Part shown: piece after piece, positions 1 through 9,234 of the stretch
Position numbering within the stretch: position 1 is the first letter of the stretch
Layout of the letters: the number at the start of each line of letters is the position of its first letter
NCBI GenBank assembly: GCA_029262455.1
Contig: JAJCZJ010000091.1
Span: 101,465 to 165,464, forward strand
Direction: 5' to 3'
DNA from: Deltaproteobacteria bacterium
GTDB taxonomy: Bacteria > Desulfobacterota > Binatia > HRBIN30 > CADEER01
Length of the DNA stretch: 64,000 nucleotides
Position numbers and translations under genes: made by a program
The notes under the pieces: generated by a model
What the model was told of the DNA's origin: nothing
Databases searched by the model: none
The model's input: only the letters and a program-made list of their open reading frames with translations

Positions 1-441
1 CTCTGCGAACGGTGCCGTGAAATCCCCAATCACGACCGCGATCGGATCCATGCCGATATCCGAATCATCCACCGCTTCGAAAGTGTCCGGGGCGCCAAAG
101 CTTCCGTCGCCGAGCCCAAGGTAGACACTGATCTCAGATAGGTCGGTGTCCAACGCGATCAGATCGATGCTGTCGTCGGCATCGATGTCGGCCAAGGCGA
201 AGGTGTTGTATCGGGGCACATCCAGAGCAGATTCTGTCCCGCTACTTCCATCATCAAGATCGATAACGAATTGCTCGATCACCTGTACGACCAAGACTCG
301 CACCGCTGTTGGGAGCGTCACCCCAGCGCTGCTGACCACGACGCCGACCAATCCGAGGACGACGGCCAACATTGCCGCATATCCGAACGTTCTCAATCTG
401 AATCTCACAGGCATCACCTCGACGACACTCCTCTCGGCCAT
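1..441 (-). CDS. FG-GAP/VCBS-repeat-like secreted or membrane-anchored protein, N-terminal part (truncated by left window edge)
   Basis: Continuous reading frame from ATG at 441 to position 1, absent from ORF track because it has no stop in the window; translation MAERSVVEVMPVRFRLRTFGYAAMLAVVLGLVGVVV...ALADIDADDSIDLIALDTDLSEISVYLGLGDGSFGAPDTF has a TM/signal segment and FG-GAP-like motif. Confidence 0.7.
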   Translation of the reverse strand, partial: MAERSVVEVMPVRFRLRTFGYAAMLAVVLGLVGVVVSSAGVTLPTAVRVLVVQVIEQFVIDLDDGSSGTESALDVPRYNTFALADIDADDSIDLIALDTDLSEISVYLGLGDGSFGAPDTFEAVDDSDIGMDPIAVVIGDFTAPFAE

Positions 442-649
442 GCCGGAATTTGTCAAGGCGCATTGGCTGGAGACGGACCAGCGCAAGCAGTTGCAATTGC
501 GGAGTCTTGAGATGATTGTCACTCGGTTTTCGGGCGCTGCCTCTAGCCGTTTCCGACAGCGAACCAAGATCAGTGTTGGAACCCTGATACGCGGGTGCAC
601 TAGGCTCGACCATTGACAGGTCCTGAGGACTTGTGCTCTTCGGGCGAAC

Positions 650-3256
650 ATGAACGCTGGCGACCCGACCCGAAGGAGAGCGCCTGGCGATGAGTCAAGA
701 AACACCGCCCTCATTCCCGCGCCATCTGCCTCCCGATTCATCGGCGTGCTACTTTTGGCGATCGTATTGATCGTTGACGTTGCGTCTGTTGATGCGGCGG
801 TCGGACGATGGACCAGTGCTGGCCCGCGCAGGGATCCGATCCGAGCAATCGCAATCAACCCGAGGATGTCCAGCACGGTTTATGCTGTGAGCGAGACAGT
901 TGGGCGACTCGGCAGGTCAGCCTTCCTCAGAACTGTAAACGCTGGCGAGAACTGGTCCACAGCGACTGAGGGACTGGCGGATCCGTTCGTACAAGCGCTC
1001 GCCATCGACCCAAATGCCGACGAGACCCTCTACGTCGGGACGGGCGACGGAGTTTTTAAGACTGTCAGTGGAGGCATGATGTGGAGGCCAGCCAATACGG
1101 GACTGCAAGGCACGTTGGTACTCTCGCTGTCGCTCGACGCGCAAACCCCGCAGACGCTGTTGGCCGGAACCAACGGCGACGGAGTATTCCGAACCGTCGA
1201 TGGGGGCGATTCGTGGGAGGCGTCAAGCCACGGCCTTACTTCCTCTGTTATTCATGCACTGGCCATCGCTCCTTCTCAGTCATCAACCGTTTATGCCGCC
1301 AGCCAGGGCGACGGAGTGTTTAAGAGCATTGACGGTGGGAGGAATTGGACGCCCTCAACCATAGGCATGGGGAACGCAGACGTTCGCGCCCTCGCAGCTG
1401 GAACGGCATCGACCGTCTACGCCGGGCTCGAGAATGGCGATGTCCACAAGACGGTGGACGGCGGGGACCTATGGGCCAACGCCAGCATTGGCCTTCCGGG
1501 AACCCCGATTCGATCCCTCTTCATTGATATTGGTAATCCGAACGTAATCTACGCCGGCACGTTTGGCTCAGGTGTCTATAGATCGATCGACGTCGGAGAA
1601 AACTGGAGCCAGCTGGGACGCGACCTCTCCATCCCGCTTGTAAACGCACTCGCGCAATCGGCAGACGGCCTCTATGCCGCGACAGAAGGTGGTGGGGTCT
1701 TCCGTTTCAATAGGAACGGCAGCGATTGGCAGACCCTGCGGCTTGGATTCGATACGATCGCGTTTGGAATCACTGTCGATCCGAGCGTCCCGACTACCGC
1801 GTACGTAGGAACTGCATTCGGTGGGGCGTTCAAGACTCTCGATGGGGGAAGAAGCTGGATTGCGATCAATCGCGGCCTGACCGACCCTTGGGTGTTGTCC
1901 TTCGCCGTTGACCCAAGCGACTCTGAGGTTGTGTACTGCGGCACCGAAATCGAGGGGATCTTCAAAAGCACCGACGGCGGGCTCGTATGGTCACAGCTTC
2001 CTGCGTCGCCAAGCAGGGGAGTCCGAGCACTCGCCGTCACCGGACCACCTATCAATCTGATCTATGCTGCCACCCAGGCAGGGACCGTCAACAGCGACGA
2101 AGGCGGACTCTACACGAGCGACGATGGAGGCAGCTCCTGGGAGCTGAGTCTAGAGTTCAACGCCCGAGCACTAGTCATCGATCCCACCGCTCGCGATACG
2201 GTCTACGTCGGTACCCGAACTCGTCCATACAAACGCACTGCGGCTTCAACAGAGTGGCACCCGATCGACCTCGGACTGTCGTCGAATCTTGCCGTCACGG
2301 CACTGACCCTCGACGCCAGCTCTACTTCGACTTTGTACGCAGGAGTCGCGAAGGGTGGCGAGCACATCGCGTTCAAGAGTGAGGATGGAGGCAACAACTG
2401 GATCGGCTTGACTGGCTTACCAGATACAAGCATCAACGGCCTCGCCGTCGACCAAACCAATCCCATGACTGTCTATGCGGGCTTCGAGGGGGGCGTACGG
2501 GAACCCAGCTTCCTTTTTCGGAGCGTCAACGGGGGCGAGACGTGGAGACCTTTCGATAGCGGAATTGAAGGAGTTCAGGTTCTCGCGATGTCTAGTACGC
2601 CGGGAAGCAGCAAGATCTACGCTGCAACAGATGATGGCGTTTTTACGTTTCAGGAAACCTGCCTTGACGACCTCGACTGCGTTGGAGACGAAGAGGTCTG
2701 TAGCGACGGAAACTGCGTATCTTTGGTACCAACTGCGACGCCGTCGGAGACCATGACGGCCGTGCCATCAACTACGCCTTCTCCGACGATCGCGTCCGTG
2801 GCGACCGCGACTTCGACTATGACCGCCACGCTGGTGGCGACCCAGACACAGACGCCCAGCGCATCGAACACGCCCCCCAGTGGCGGTCCGACGCACACGC
2901 GCACCGCCAACTCGACCGCCACTCTCACCGCTACAGCCGTCCAGACACCGACCAGAACTAGCGAGCCAGATGTCACCGCCACTGCGGAGTCAACGGCCAC
3001 TGCGCCCGTTCCTTCATCAACAGTGACTCCACTTTCAACACCCGAATTGGCCGGAGACTGCGACGATAATATGCGCGTGACAATCAGCGAGCTCATCAAA
3101 GGGGTCAACATAGCCCTGGATAGGGCGATGGATCCTGACTGTCTCCGGGCCTTCGACCGAGACTCAGACGGAGAGATCAGCATCAGCGAACTAATCCGTG
3201 CTGTGCGAGCAGCGCTGAGCACCAACGAGAGGCGGCCCGCCTTGATGATCTCGTGA
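650..3256 (+). CDS. Secreted BNR/Asp-box beta-propeller (sortilin/Ycf48-like) protein with TP-rich linker and C-terminal dockerin-like domain
   Basis: About 13 repeats of form ALAIDP..TVYAGT..GVF+S.DGG..W; S/T/P-rich linker; C-term GDCDDNMRVTISELIKGVNIAL...DRDSDGEISISELIRAVRAAL. Confidence 0.85.
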   Translation: MNAGDPTRRRAPGDESRNTALIPAPSASRFIGVLLLAIVLIVDVASVDAAVGRWTSAGPRRDPIRAIAINPRMSSTVYAVSETVGRLGRSAFLRTVNAGENWSTATEGLADPFVQALAIDPNADETLYVGTGDGVFKTVSGGMMWRPANTGLQGTLVLSLSLDAQTPQTLLAGTNGDGVFRTVDGGDSWEASSHGLTSSVIHALAIAPSQSSTVYAASQGDGVFKSIDGGRNWTPSTIGMGNADVRALAAGTASTVYAGLENGDVHKTVDGGDLWANASIGLPGTPIRSLFIDIGNPNVIYAGTFGSGVYRSIDVGENWSQLGRDLSIPLVNALAQSADGLYAATEGGGVFRFNRNGSDWQTLRLGFDTIAFGITVDPSVPTTAYVGTAFGGAFKTLDGGRSWIAINRGLTDPWVLSFAVDPSDSEVVYCGTEIEGIFKSTDGGLVWSQLPASPSRGVRALAVTGPPINLIYAATQAGTVNSDEGGLYTSDDGGSSWELSLEFNARALVIDPTARDTVYVGTRTRPYKRTAASTEWHPIDLGLSSNLAVTALTLDASSTSTLYAGVAKGGEHIAFKSEDGGNNWIGLTGLPDTSINGLAVDQTNPMTVYAGFEGGVREPSFLFRSVNGGETWRPFDSGIEGVQVLAMSSTPGSSKIYAATDDGVFTFQETCLDDLDCVGDEEVCSDGNCVSLVPTATPSETMTAVPSTTPSPTIASVATATSTMTATLVATQTQTPSASNTPPSGGPTHTRTANSTATLTATAVQTPTRTSEPDVTATAESTATAPVPSSTVTPLSTPELAGDCDDNMRVTISELIKGVNIALDRAMDPDCLRAFDRDSDGEISISELIRAVRAALSTNERRPALMIS
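3053..3217 (+). other. Dockerin-like double EF-hand module (copy A)
   Basis: GDCDDNMRVTISELIKGVNIALDRAMDPDCLRAFDRDSDGEISISELIRAVRAAL. Confidence 0.75.
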
Positions 3257-3383
3257 AGCACTCCCTGACTTTCCGGAGACCGAAACGTCAAGCGTCAATA
3301 CAGGCGCGCACGGCCCGGCTTGGGCTCACTAGTTTCAGCAGCTCATGCTGGGTCCGACACCAAGAGAAACGACCCCCATTGGA

Positions 3384-4658
3384 TCAGGGGCGGGAGTCTC
3401 GGGCGCTGCGAAGTCGAATCTGGTTGATCGCCGGCGCTATGATTTCGTCGCGCATCACTTGCTGTTGGAAATCAACGATCCCGCAGACAGCGTCGTTCGC
3501 CGCCTCGGGGACTACCCACGGCTCGAGATTCTCGAGAAACGGGATCAGCGCCAAGTCACCTCGGCGGCCCAACTCCTTGATCGCTTCGTACCGTGTGGAC
3601 CGAGTGCGTAACCACTCGTTGTCGGCCGCCATTTTCTTCAGCTCTTCGTCGGGCTTGCTGTTGATTTTCATGAGCTTCACATGGCTGAGGATGTTCCTTT
3701 TCTTCCCCCCGGCGGGCTCGCGCTCAGCGAGGGCCTCCAAAGTGGTGATGAGGTCTTCGTCCGCGAGGGTTTCCATTCCGCTCGTGCAACCCAAAGTTTC
3801 GCTGTGACGTCTCGTGGTATCGAGCTCTCGCAGAAACTCCCTGTATCCGTGCATTAACATCTCCCGCCCGGCCTGGTGTCCCCTGCGCGCCAAGGACGTT
3901 GCGGCCTGGCAACGCAGTCGCAGATTCAGCGACGAGTCCTCTGTGATCTCTCGTTGACTTTCCGTCGCCTCGGGTATGTCGAGACTTGCGATCGTCGTCG
4001 ATGCGATCGTGCGGATTGGTTCGTGCCGCGCCTTCATCAGTGTGCGCAAACCGGGCAAGGCCGCCTTCGCTTGCAATACCCTGATACCATAGGAGATCGC
4101 GCTGAGCTCTTTGGCCAGCAGGTGTACCTCCACGTCGGCGGCTTCCGGGGACACGCCGCGCGACTCGGCGACGACGACTTTCAGCCAGTCCAGCAAGACG
4201 GGAACGACATCGAGATTCAGCTGCCCGACTAGAAGCAATACGGCTGTACGCCGCGCATCGCTGGATTGCATCCTGGCGAACACCGCCGAATCTTCCGCCT
4301 GCGGCGGCGCGGTGGCCACCAGCCTGAGGAGCGCGGTGGTTGCAACGTCGTCATCGTCGCTGCGCAAGTCCGCGACGATGGTAGAGTCCCGTCCGTAAAT
4401 CAGCGCGACATCGTGACTGAGTCGGCACATCTGATCTCGCGTCGATTTGATTTCGTAGTGCAGTGGAGGATCGAACGGATCACACTTTGGCGGTATCTCG
4501 TCGGCTTCCAGGATGCCCGGTAGCGGGCATCCGACAGTCATCCATAGCCCGAGCCAAAGCGTTCGAAGACGTGGTAGCCAATCCCGTGTACGGCGAAGTC
4601 TGTTTGGCTTCAGAAGGGCGAGCACGCCCGGGGTCGTAATTCGAGCTTGTCGAGTCAT
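3384..4658 (-). CDS. HEAT-repeat-like secreted or lipoprotein hypothetical protein
   Basis: ORF to 4727, likely start MTRQARITTPG at 4658; hydrophobic segment then helical repeats with HEAT-like pattern (CQAATSLARRGHQAG..., YEAIKELGRRGDLALIPFLE). Confidence 0.55.
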   Translation of the reverse strand: MTRQARITTPGVLALLKPNRLRRTRDWLPRLRTLWLGLWMTVGCPLPGILEADEIPPKCDPFDPPLHYEIKSTRDQMCRLSHDVALIYGRDSTIVADLRSDDDDVATTALLRLVATAPPQAEDSAVFARMQSSDARRTAVLLLVGQLNLDVVPVLLDWLKVVVAESRGVSPEAADVEVHLLAKELSAISYGIRVLQAKAALPGLRTLMKARHEPIRTIASTTIASLDIPEATESQREITEDSSLNLRLRCQAATSLARRGHQAGREMLMHGYREFLRELDTTRRHSETLGCTSGMETLADEDLITTLEALAEREPAGGKKRNILSHVKLMKINSKPDEELKKMAADNEWLRTRSTRYEAIKELGRRGDLALIPFLENLEPWVVPEAANDAVCGIVDFQQQVMRDEIIAPAINQIRLRSARDSRP

Positions 4659-4895
4659 GTCCGATGATAGCGATTTAGTGCAGCCGTTCCACGCCAATCG
4701 ACGGGAAGGCCGGAAAGTTGCTGGCATCAGTTCCGGGCACCTCCGCGCTCACGTGCCGCCCAAGAGCAGGGGGCCTTGGACAGCCTGGATATTGTTGAAG
4801 AGGACGACGCTGCGGACTCCGATCCCTAAGAAAGCGTCGACGCGGGGCATCGTGAAGTGTTTGAAGGATGGCTCGCGCGGGACTACCATCCGGCG

Positions 4896-7800
4896 ATGCG
4901 GCTTTTTGTCCTGCTTGGAGTCGTTTTTCTTCTGACGCTACCGTCGGCGACTGATGCCGGCGAACGAACGATATCTGTGCGGGAAGTGCCGGGTCGGGCG
5001 GTGAGCGCCGGTGCGTCGCTGGTCGATCTGGTCGCCGATCGTGCGCTTTTGCTTGCGCAGCCCGATGGGGGCACCGATATCGAGATGCCGGCCGTCGGGG
5101 AGGAAGTCTACGCTCACCTTGTTTGGCGAGCCTTACGCATCCCTCCCGGCGGGGTTTCGGTCGACGTGGAGGCCAGGCTGGATGGTGCGAGGTTGTGTGG
5201 CGGTTCGGTAACGCCGACTGTGCTCAGTCAAACGACTTGGTGTTCGACGCCGTGGACGGTGACGGCCGGGGAGCATACGCTGGAGTGGGTGCTCGATCCT
5301 GGCGATGTCATTGTCGAGGAGTTCGAGTTCAATAATCGCGCCGAGCGCGTCTTTGTGTCGGCATCTGTTGCGACTCCAACGCCCCCGATCAATCCTTCAC
5401 CGGCTAGCCCGACGGGCACTCCGACGGGTACTCCCACGAGTACTCCCACGATTGCTGGATCGCTAAGTCCCAGTCCGACTTTCGCGCCGGGAGAATTCGA
5501 TGTGTTTAGCCGTGGCGATACCAATTGTAGCTTGACGCCGAGTGCCGCGGATGTCGTTGCGCAGGTCTTTGCGCTGGCTGATACTTCGGTCTGTGACAAC
5601 GACGATTGTGATCGCGACGGCGATCTCGACGAGGGGGATTTGGCTTGTGTTGCGAGTTGCCTGTTCGGCAAGTGCGCGGTGCCGCCCGGTGCTCCGCGAA
5701 TTCTGTCCGTCGAAGCCCTGAGCACCGCGGCGGTGCGGCCGCTGTCGTTGATTCGCGTCGTCGGGGTGAATCTCGGTGACTCTGAAGTGATCCTCGGAAT
5801 CAACGTCGGCGAACTCCGCGGCGATATCGTTAGCTTGGAAGGTCCCGACAGTGTCCTAGCGCTGATGCCCAATATCGAACCCGGAACGCGGGCTTTGACG
5901 GTTTTCGTGGGCGAGATCGAGAGCCCTCCGTTTGAGGTTGAGGTCGGGGCTGGGACTGCCATTGGGGATCCGGACACTCTCGACGACGTGGTCGATGGAG
6001 TAACGGCGTTGATCGAGATGGTGCTCGCGCTGGATACGACGGTGGAGTTTGGTCCAGCGGAGGAGCTGGTTTTGAGCGAACTCACCACGCTCGGTATCGA
6101 TCTCCCCGCCGCGGTAGCGCTGCTGCGTGACGGGTCGGGATTCACCGCTGAATTCAGCGCCGAGTTGGATCGTTTGATCGATTCATCCGGCACTCCCGAA
6201 CTATTGCGCGACAGCCTTACTAGCCTTGCAGGTGGAGGGACTGGGGCCGGAGTCGGCCCGAACGGGACGATCTTGGTGCAGGCTGGGCGAACTGCGGTTG
6301 CTGCGGGGCGAGTCGTCGCTGCCGCGGCTACGGCGGCAGCGCAAACGGCGGCTGCGACGCTCGACGCTGCATCGACTGCGACGGCAGGAGCTGCTGTGGG
6401 GGCAGTCGTCGCCGCGGCCGGCGCTGTCTTGGTAGTTGGTGCCGCTGGAGCTGTACTGATACAGGACGCGCCTATCGTCACGACGATCTTCCCGGCGATC
6501 GTACAACCTGGCGATCGGCTCACGGTGTTCGGTAGCAACCTCGGCGGATTTTTCGACCTTGAACCAAATCTCGTTCTGCGAAACCGAAACGGCCAGGAGA
6601 TCACCGTCTTCGAATCGATTGAGGTTGGAGACGATCTGCTCGGCTTCCGCGTCCCCGACGCTAGCGGCGCTTGTGGCCGCATGGATGTGTACCTCCGCGT
6701 TCCCTTCTTGGGGACGGCCTCACCGTTTTCCCGCTCAGTGCTTGTGCGGCAAGTCCTCGACGCCGCACCATCGGTTGTTTCTTCGCCTGCTGAGAATCAC
6801 ATTGATCTGGAAGTTCGAGCCGTTGTTGGATGCGAAGGCCGTTCCGTGGCGCGGTTTCGCGCCACGGAAGGAGAGATGCGGGATGCGCCGTTCACCCTCG
6901 TGGCCTCGGTGCTGAGTCGGAATCTCGTTCGTTATGGCCTGCGCAAGTTATATCCGGGTCGCTTCGCAGTGCGGCTCGATCATCTTTTCGATTTGCCCCT
7001 AGGGAGCTTCGGGTCGGAGCAGTTGATCGTTGATACCTCCCTGACCGACCTCGATCTCGTATGTCCTCGGGCCGTGCAAATGGGAGGGCCGGTCGCGCGC
7101 TGTAGGATCGACAACTTGTTTGAGGGGGGTCGCGGTGAGACTCGCTTCACAGTCGAAACAGTCGACGCTGGCGGTCTGCAGCCCGACAACATCTTGCGGA
7201 TTGCTCCCGACACTCAGCGCAGCGGCTTGCTGGCGGCACGTGGCCCAGGGAGGGTCCGAGTGTTGGCTGAGCTGCGCCGCGTCGACGGTGGTCTCGACCG
7301 CTTTGTCGGCCGTAGCCAGGAGGGGGTCGTCGTCGAGGTGCGAGACGAAATCCTACCAACGGTCAGGCTCGAGCGTAGTGCGGGTACGCCTGAGAATGTC
7401 GTCCCGGGGCAGACGATTCAGGTCTTGGCGAATGGTGAAGACAATCATTCGATCGCGGAGATCGAGCTCTTGGCGACGGGACCGATCGCCCCGCCGGACA
7501 CGATTCAGTTGTTTGACTGCAACCCAGTCTATCCGATCACAACGACGGGCGACTGCATGAATGTTTTCGCGCTGCCGGTAGTAACTGGAGTCGGTGACAC
7601 GATCGTCTTGACAGCAACCGCCATCGACGAATCCGGCAACCGCAGCACGCCCGCCGAGCTTGTCTTCGGCCTTTCGGCGGGGGACATCGGCGGCACTGTG
7701 TTCAACGCCCGCGGCGGCGATCCAATCCCGGGTGCGACCATCCAGCTCATCGCCGCTGGCGGCCAGATTGTCGGTGAGCTTGTCAGTGGTGGTGGAGGCT

Positions 7801-8654
7801 ATTTCTTCGGTGATGTCCCCGCGGGGCGGTACACGGTCCGCGCCTTCGCGGACGGCTTTCGCCCGGTCGATGAGTTGATCGATATCGCAGCTGACGATGA
7901 CGTCGATCTGCCACTGTTTCTCGAACCGCTTGACGGACCCGGTCGCTTGAGCGTTCGGGTGAACCGGCGCGAACCTGGCGGCACGATCACTCCTGTTGCG
8001 GCCGCCACAGTTACAGTCCTCGACCGCGACCTCTTCCCCCTGGCGCAGGCTGCTACCAATTTGGAAGGGGTCGCGGAGATCTCCGGCCTTCCGGTCGGCG
8101 AGTACGCCTGGCTAGCGGGTGGACCGGATCTAGCCCAAGGTCTAAGACGCTTTGACATCTCCGGCGGTGGCAGAGTGAGCGGCACCGCCGACCTATACGT
8201 CGCCAATCCCTCCTGTTCCAGCGAATTGAGCCACTTCAAGGTGACGTCCGGACGGATCCAATCCGGAAACCAACTCACCTTCTTTGATCTCGACGCCGAC
8301 GAAGTGTTCCAGCCGGGGACGCCGCGTCTCCTTCATTCCCCGGATGCGGCGGTCGTCTGTGTTACCGGCAATGCCGCGCGACCGACCATCGATTGGCACG
8401 GTCCCTGGGCAGACGCCATTCTCTCTCAATCCGTTGACCGGGTTCGCTTGATCCGGACTCCGATTGGCGGCAATCCGGCAACGCTCTTCGATCTGACGTC
8501 GGACGGTGCGATCAGTCCGCCCGTAGTTTACGGCGATACAAGCCAAGGTGTTGATATCGGACCGTTCGCCGATAGTACGCCACCCGACTTGGAATCCGGC
8601 GAAAACTATACGGTCAACGTCGACGGTATCGGGCTGCGCTTCGAACGAAGATAG
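4896..8654 (+). CDS. Large secreted multidomain protein: CARDB-like N-term, TP-rich linker, dockerin-like module, IPT/TIG-like domains, Ala-rich hydrophobic segment, carboxypeptidase-regulatory-like domain
   Basis: Signal peptide MRLFVLLGVVFLLTLPSATDAG; HTLEWVLDPGDVIVEEFEFNN (CARDB-like); PTGTPTGTPTSTPT linker; APIVTTIFPAIVQPGDRLTVFGSNLGG (TIG); GGTVFNARGGDPIPGATIQLI...GGGYFFGDVPAGRYTVRAFADGF (CarboxypepD_reg). Confidence 0.8.
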   Translation: MRLFVLLGVVFLLTLPSATDAGERTISVREVPGRAVSAGASLVDLVADRALLLAQPDGGTDIEMPAVGEEVYAHLVWRALRIPPGGVSVDVEARLDGARLCGGSVTPTVLSQTTWCSTPWTVTAGEHTLEWVLDPGDVIVEEFEFNNRAERVFVSASVATPTPPINPSPASPTGTPTGTPTSTPTIAGSLSPSPTFAPGEFDVFSRGDTNCSLTPSAADVVAQVFALADTSVCDNDDCDRDGDLDEGDLACVASCLFGKCAVPPGAPRILSVEALSTAAVRPLSLIRVVGVNLGDSEVILGINVGELRGDIVSLEGPDSVLALMPNIEPGTRALTVFVGEIESPPFEVEVGAGTAIGDPDTLDDVVDGVTALIEMVLALDTTVEFGPAEELVLSELTTLGIDLPAAVALLRDGSGFTAEFSAELDRLIDSSGTPELLRDSLTSLAGGGTGAGVGPNGTILVQAGRTAVAAGRVVAAAATAAAQTAAATLDAASTATAGAAVGAVVAAAGAVLVVGAAGAVLIQDAPIVTTIFPAIVQPGDRLTVFGSNLGGFFDLEPNLVLRNRNGQEITVFESIEVGDDLLGFRVPDASGACGRMDVYLRVPFLGTASPFSRSVLVRQVLDAAPSVVSSPAENHIDLEVRAVVGCEGRSVARFRATEGEMRDAPFTLVASVLSRNLVRYGLRKLYPGRFAVRLDHLFDLPLGSFGSEQLIVDTSLTDLDLVCPRAVQMGGPVARCRIDNLFEGGRGETRFTVETVDAGGLQPDNILRIAPDTQRSGLLAARGPGRVRVLAELRRVDGGLDRFVGRSQEGVVVEVRDEILPTVRLERSAGTPENVVPGQTIQVLANGEDNHSIAEIELLATGPIAPPDTIQLFDCNPVYPITTTGDCMNVFALPVVTGVGDTIVLTATAIDESGNRSTPAELVFGLSAGDIGGTVFNARGGDPIPGATIQLIAAGGQIVGELVSGGGGYFFGDVPAGRYTVRAFADGFRPVDELIDIAADDDVDLPLFLEPLDGPGRLSVRVNRREPGGTITPVAAATVTVLDRDLFPLAQAATNLEGVAEISGLPVGEYAWLAGGPDLAQGLRRFDISGGGRVSGTADLYVANPSCSSELSHFKVTSGRIQSGNQLTFFDLDADEVFQPGTPRLLHSPDAAVVCVTGNAARPTIDWHGPWADAILSQSVDRVRLIRTPIGGNPATLFDLTSDGAISPPVVYGDTSQGVDIGPFADSTPPDLESGENYTVNVDGIGLRFERR
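5511..5676 (+). other. Dockerin-like double EF-hand module (copy B, divergent)
   Basis: GDTNCSLTPSAADVVAQVFALADTSVCDNDDCDRDGDLDEGDLACVASCLFG. Confidence 0.6.
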
Positions 8655-8694
8655 GTTGGGTCGCGACCCGGTGACGAATTTTCTGGCTCAGGGC

Positions 8695-9165
8695 CTACGG
8701 TACCTTGCAAGCGCGAGGCGTGTCGTTTGGGCGCTCGAGAATGCGTCGCACGGCTGCTTCCACCGCGGCACGTGCCGCGGCGCTCACGTGTTCTTGATAG
8801 ATTGGGAATAGTTGACGCTCCTCAAAGCGGATGTGGCTTTCGAGAAGTTCCGCGAACGCGCCCAAGCGCGCGGCGCTAGCATCTAGGTTTGCCGCCATGT
8901 CGCGAAGTTGCCGGTGCTCATCTGACAACCGCTCCAGTTCCGCCCGGGCGTCTGTTGTGGCGGCCTGCAATGCGGGTACGACCGCTTCCTCTTCTGCCTC
9001 AAAGTGTGGCTCTAAGTCGCTGCGGAAGAATTCGACAGTGGCGCGCAGCTGGTCTGCGAGGCCCTCGCCGCCCCGTATCGCTTGACGAATCTCGAACACG
9101 CGCACCAGCCCGTGGTGGTGATCGTGGGACAGTGGTATTAGGCTGGCGTCGCGCCGTTGAACCAT
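8695..9165 (-). CDS. Hemerythrin/HHE-domain protein
   Basis: LSHDHHHGLVRVFEIRQA...HFEAEEEAVVPAL...ELLESHIRFEERQLFPIYQEH. Confidence 0.85.
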   Translation of the reverse strand: MVQRRDASLIPLSHDHHHGLVRVFEIRQAIRGGEGLADQLRATVEFFRSDLEPHFEAEEEAVVPALQAATTDARAELERLSDEHRQLRDMAANLDASAARLGAFAELLESHIRFEERQLFPIYQEHVSAAARAAVEAAVRRILERPNDTPRACKVP

Positions 9166-9234
9166 GGGATCAACTTAGCGCTGCATCTTGAATGACTCAA
9201 CACGGGAGCCGTGTGGTGATTGTCGCGCGTTCGC

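Noticed and set aside
2650-3291. 213-aa minus-strand ORF rich in V/A/G repeats
   Set aside because: Exact antisense of the TP-rich linker and dockerin region of the 650 gene; low-complexity mirror ORF.
3384-4727. Full 447-aa start at 4727 for the HEAT-like protein
   Set aside because: The first 23 residues look non-coding; MTRQARITTPG at 4658 is more plausible before the hydrophobic segment.
5228-6682. 484-aa minus-strand ORF
   Set aside because: Antisense to the clearly coding 4896-8654 protein; S/T/P/R-rich composition typical of GC-rich antisense frames.
8658-8669. 12-bp palindrome GGGTCGCGACCC between convergent genes
   Set aside because: Short, no loop or U-tract and no second copy noticed; insufficient to call a terminator.
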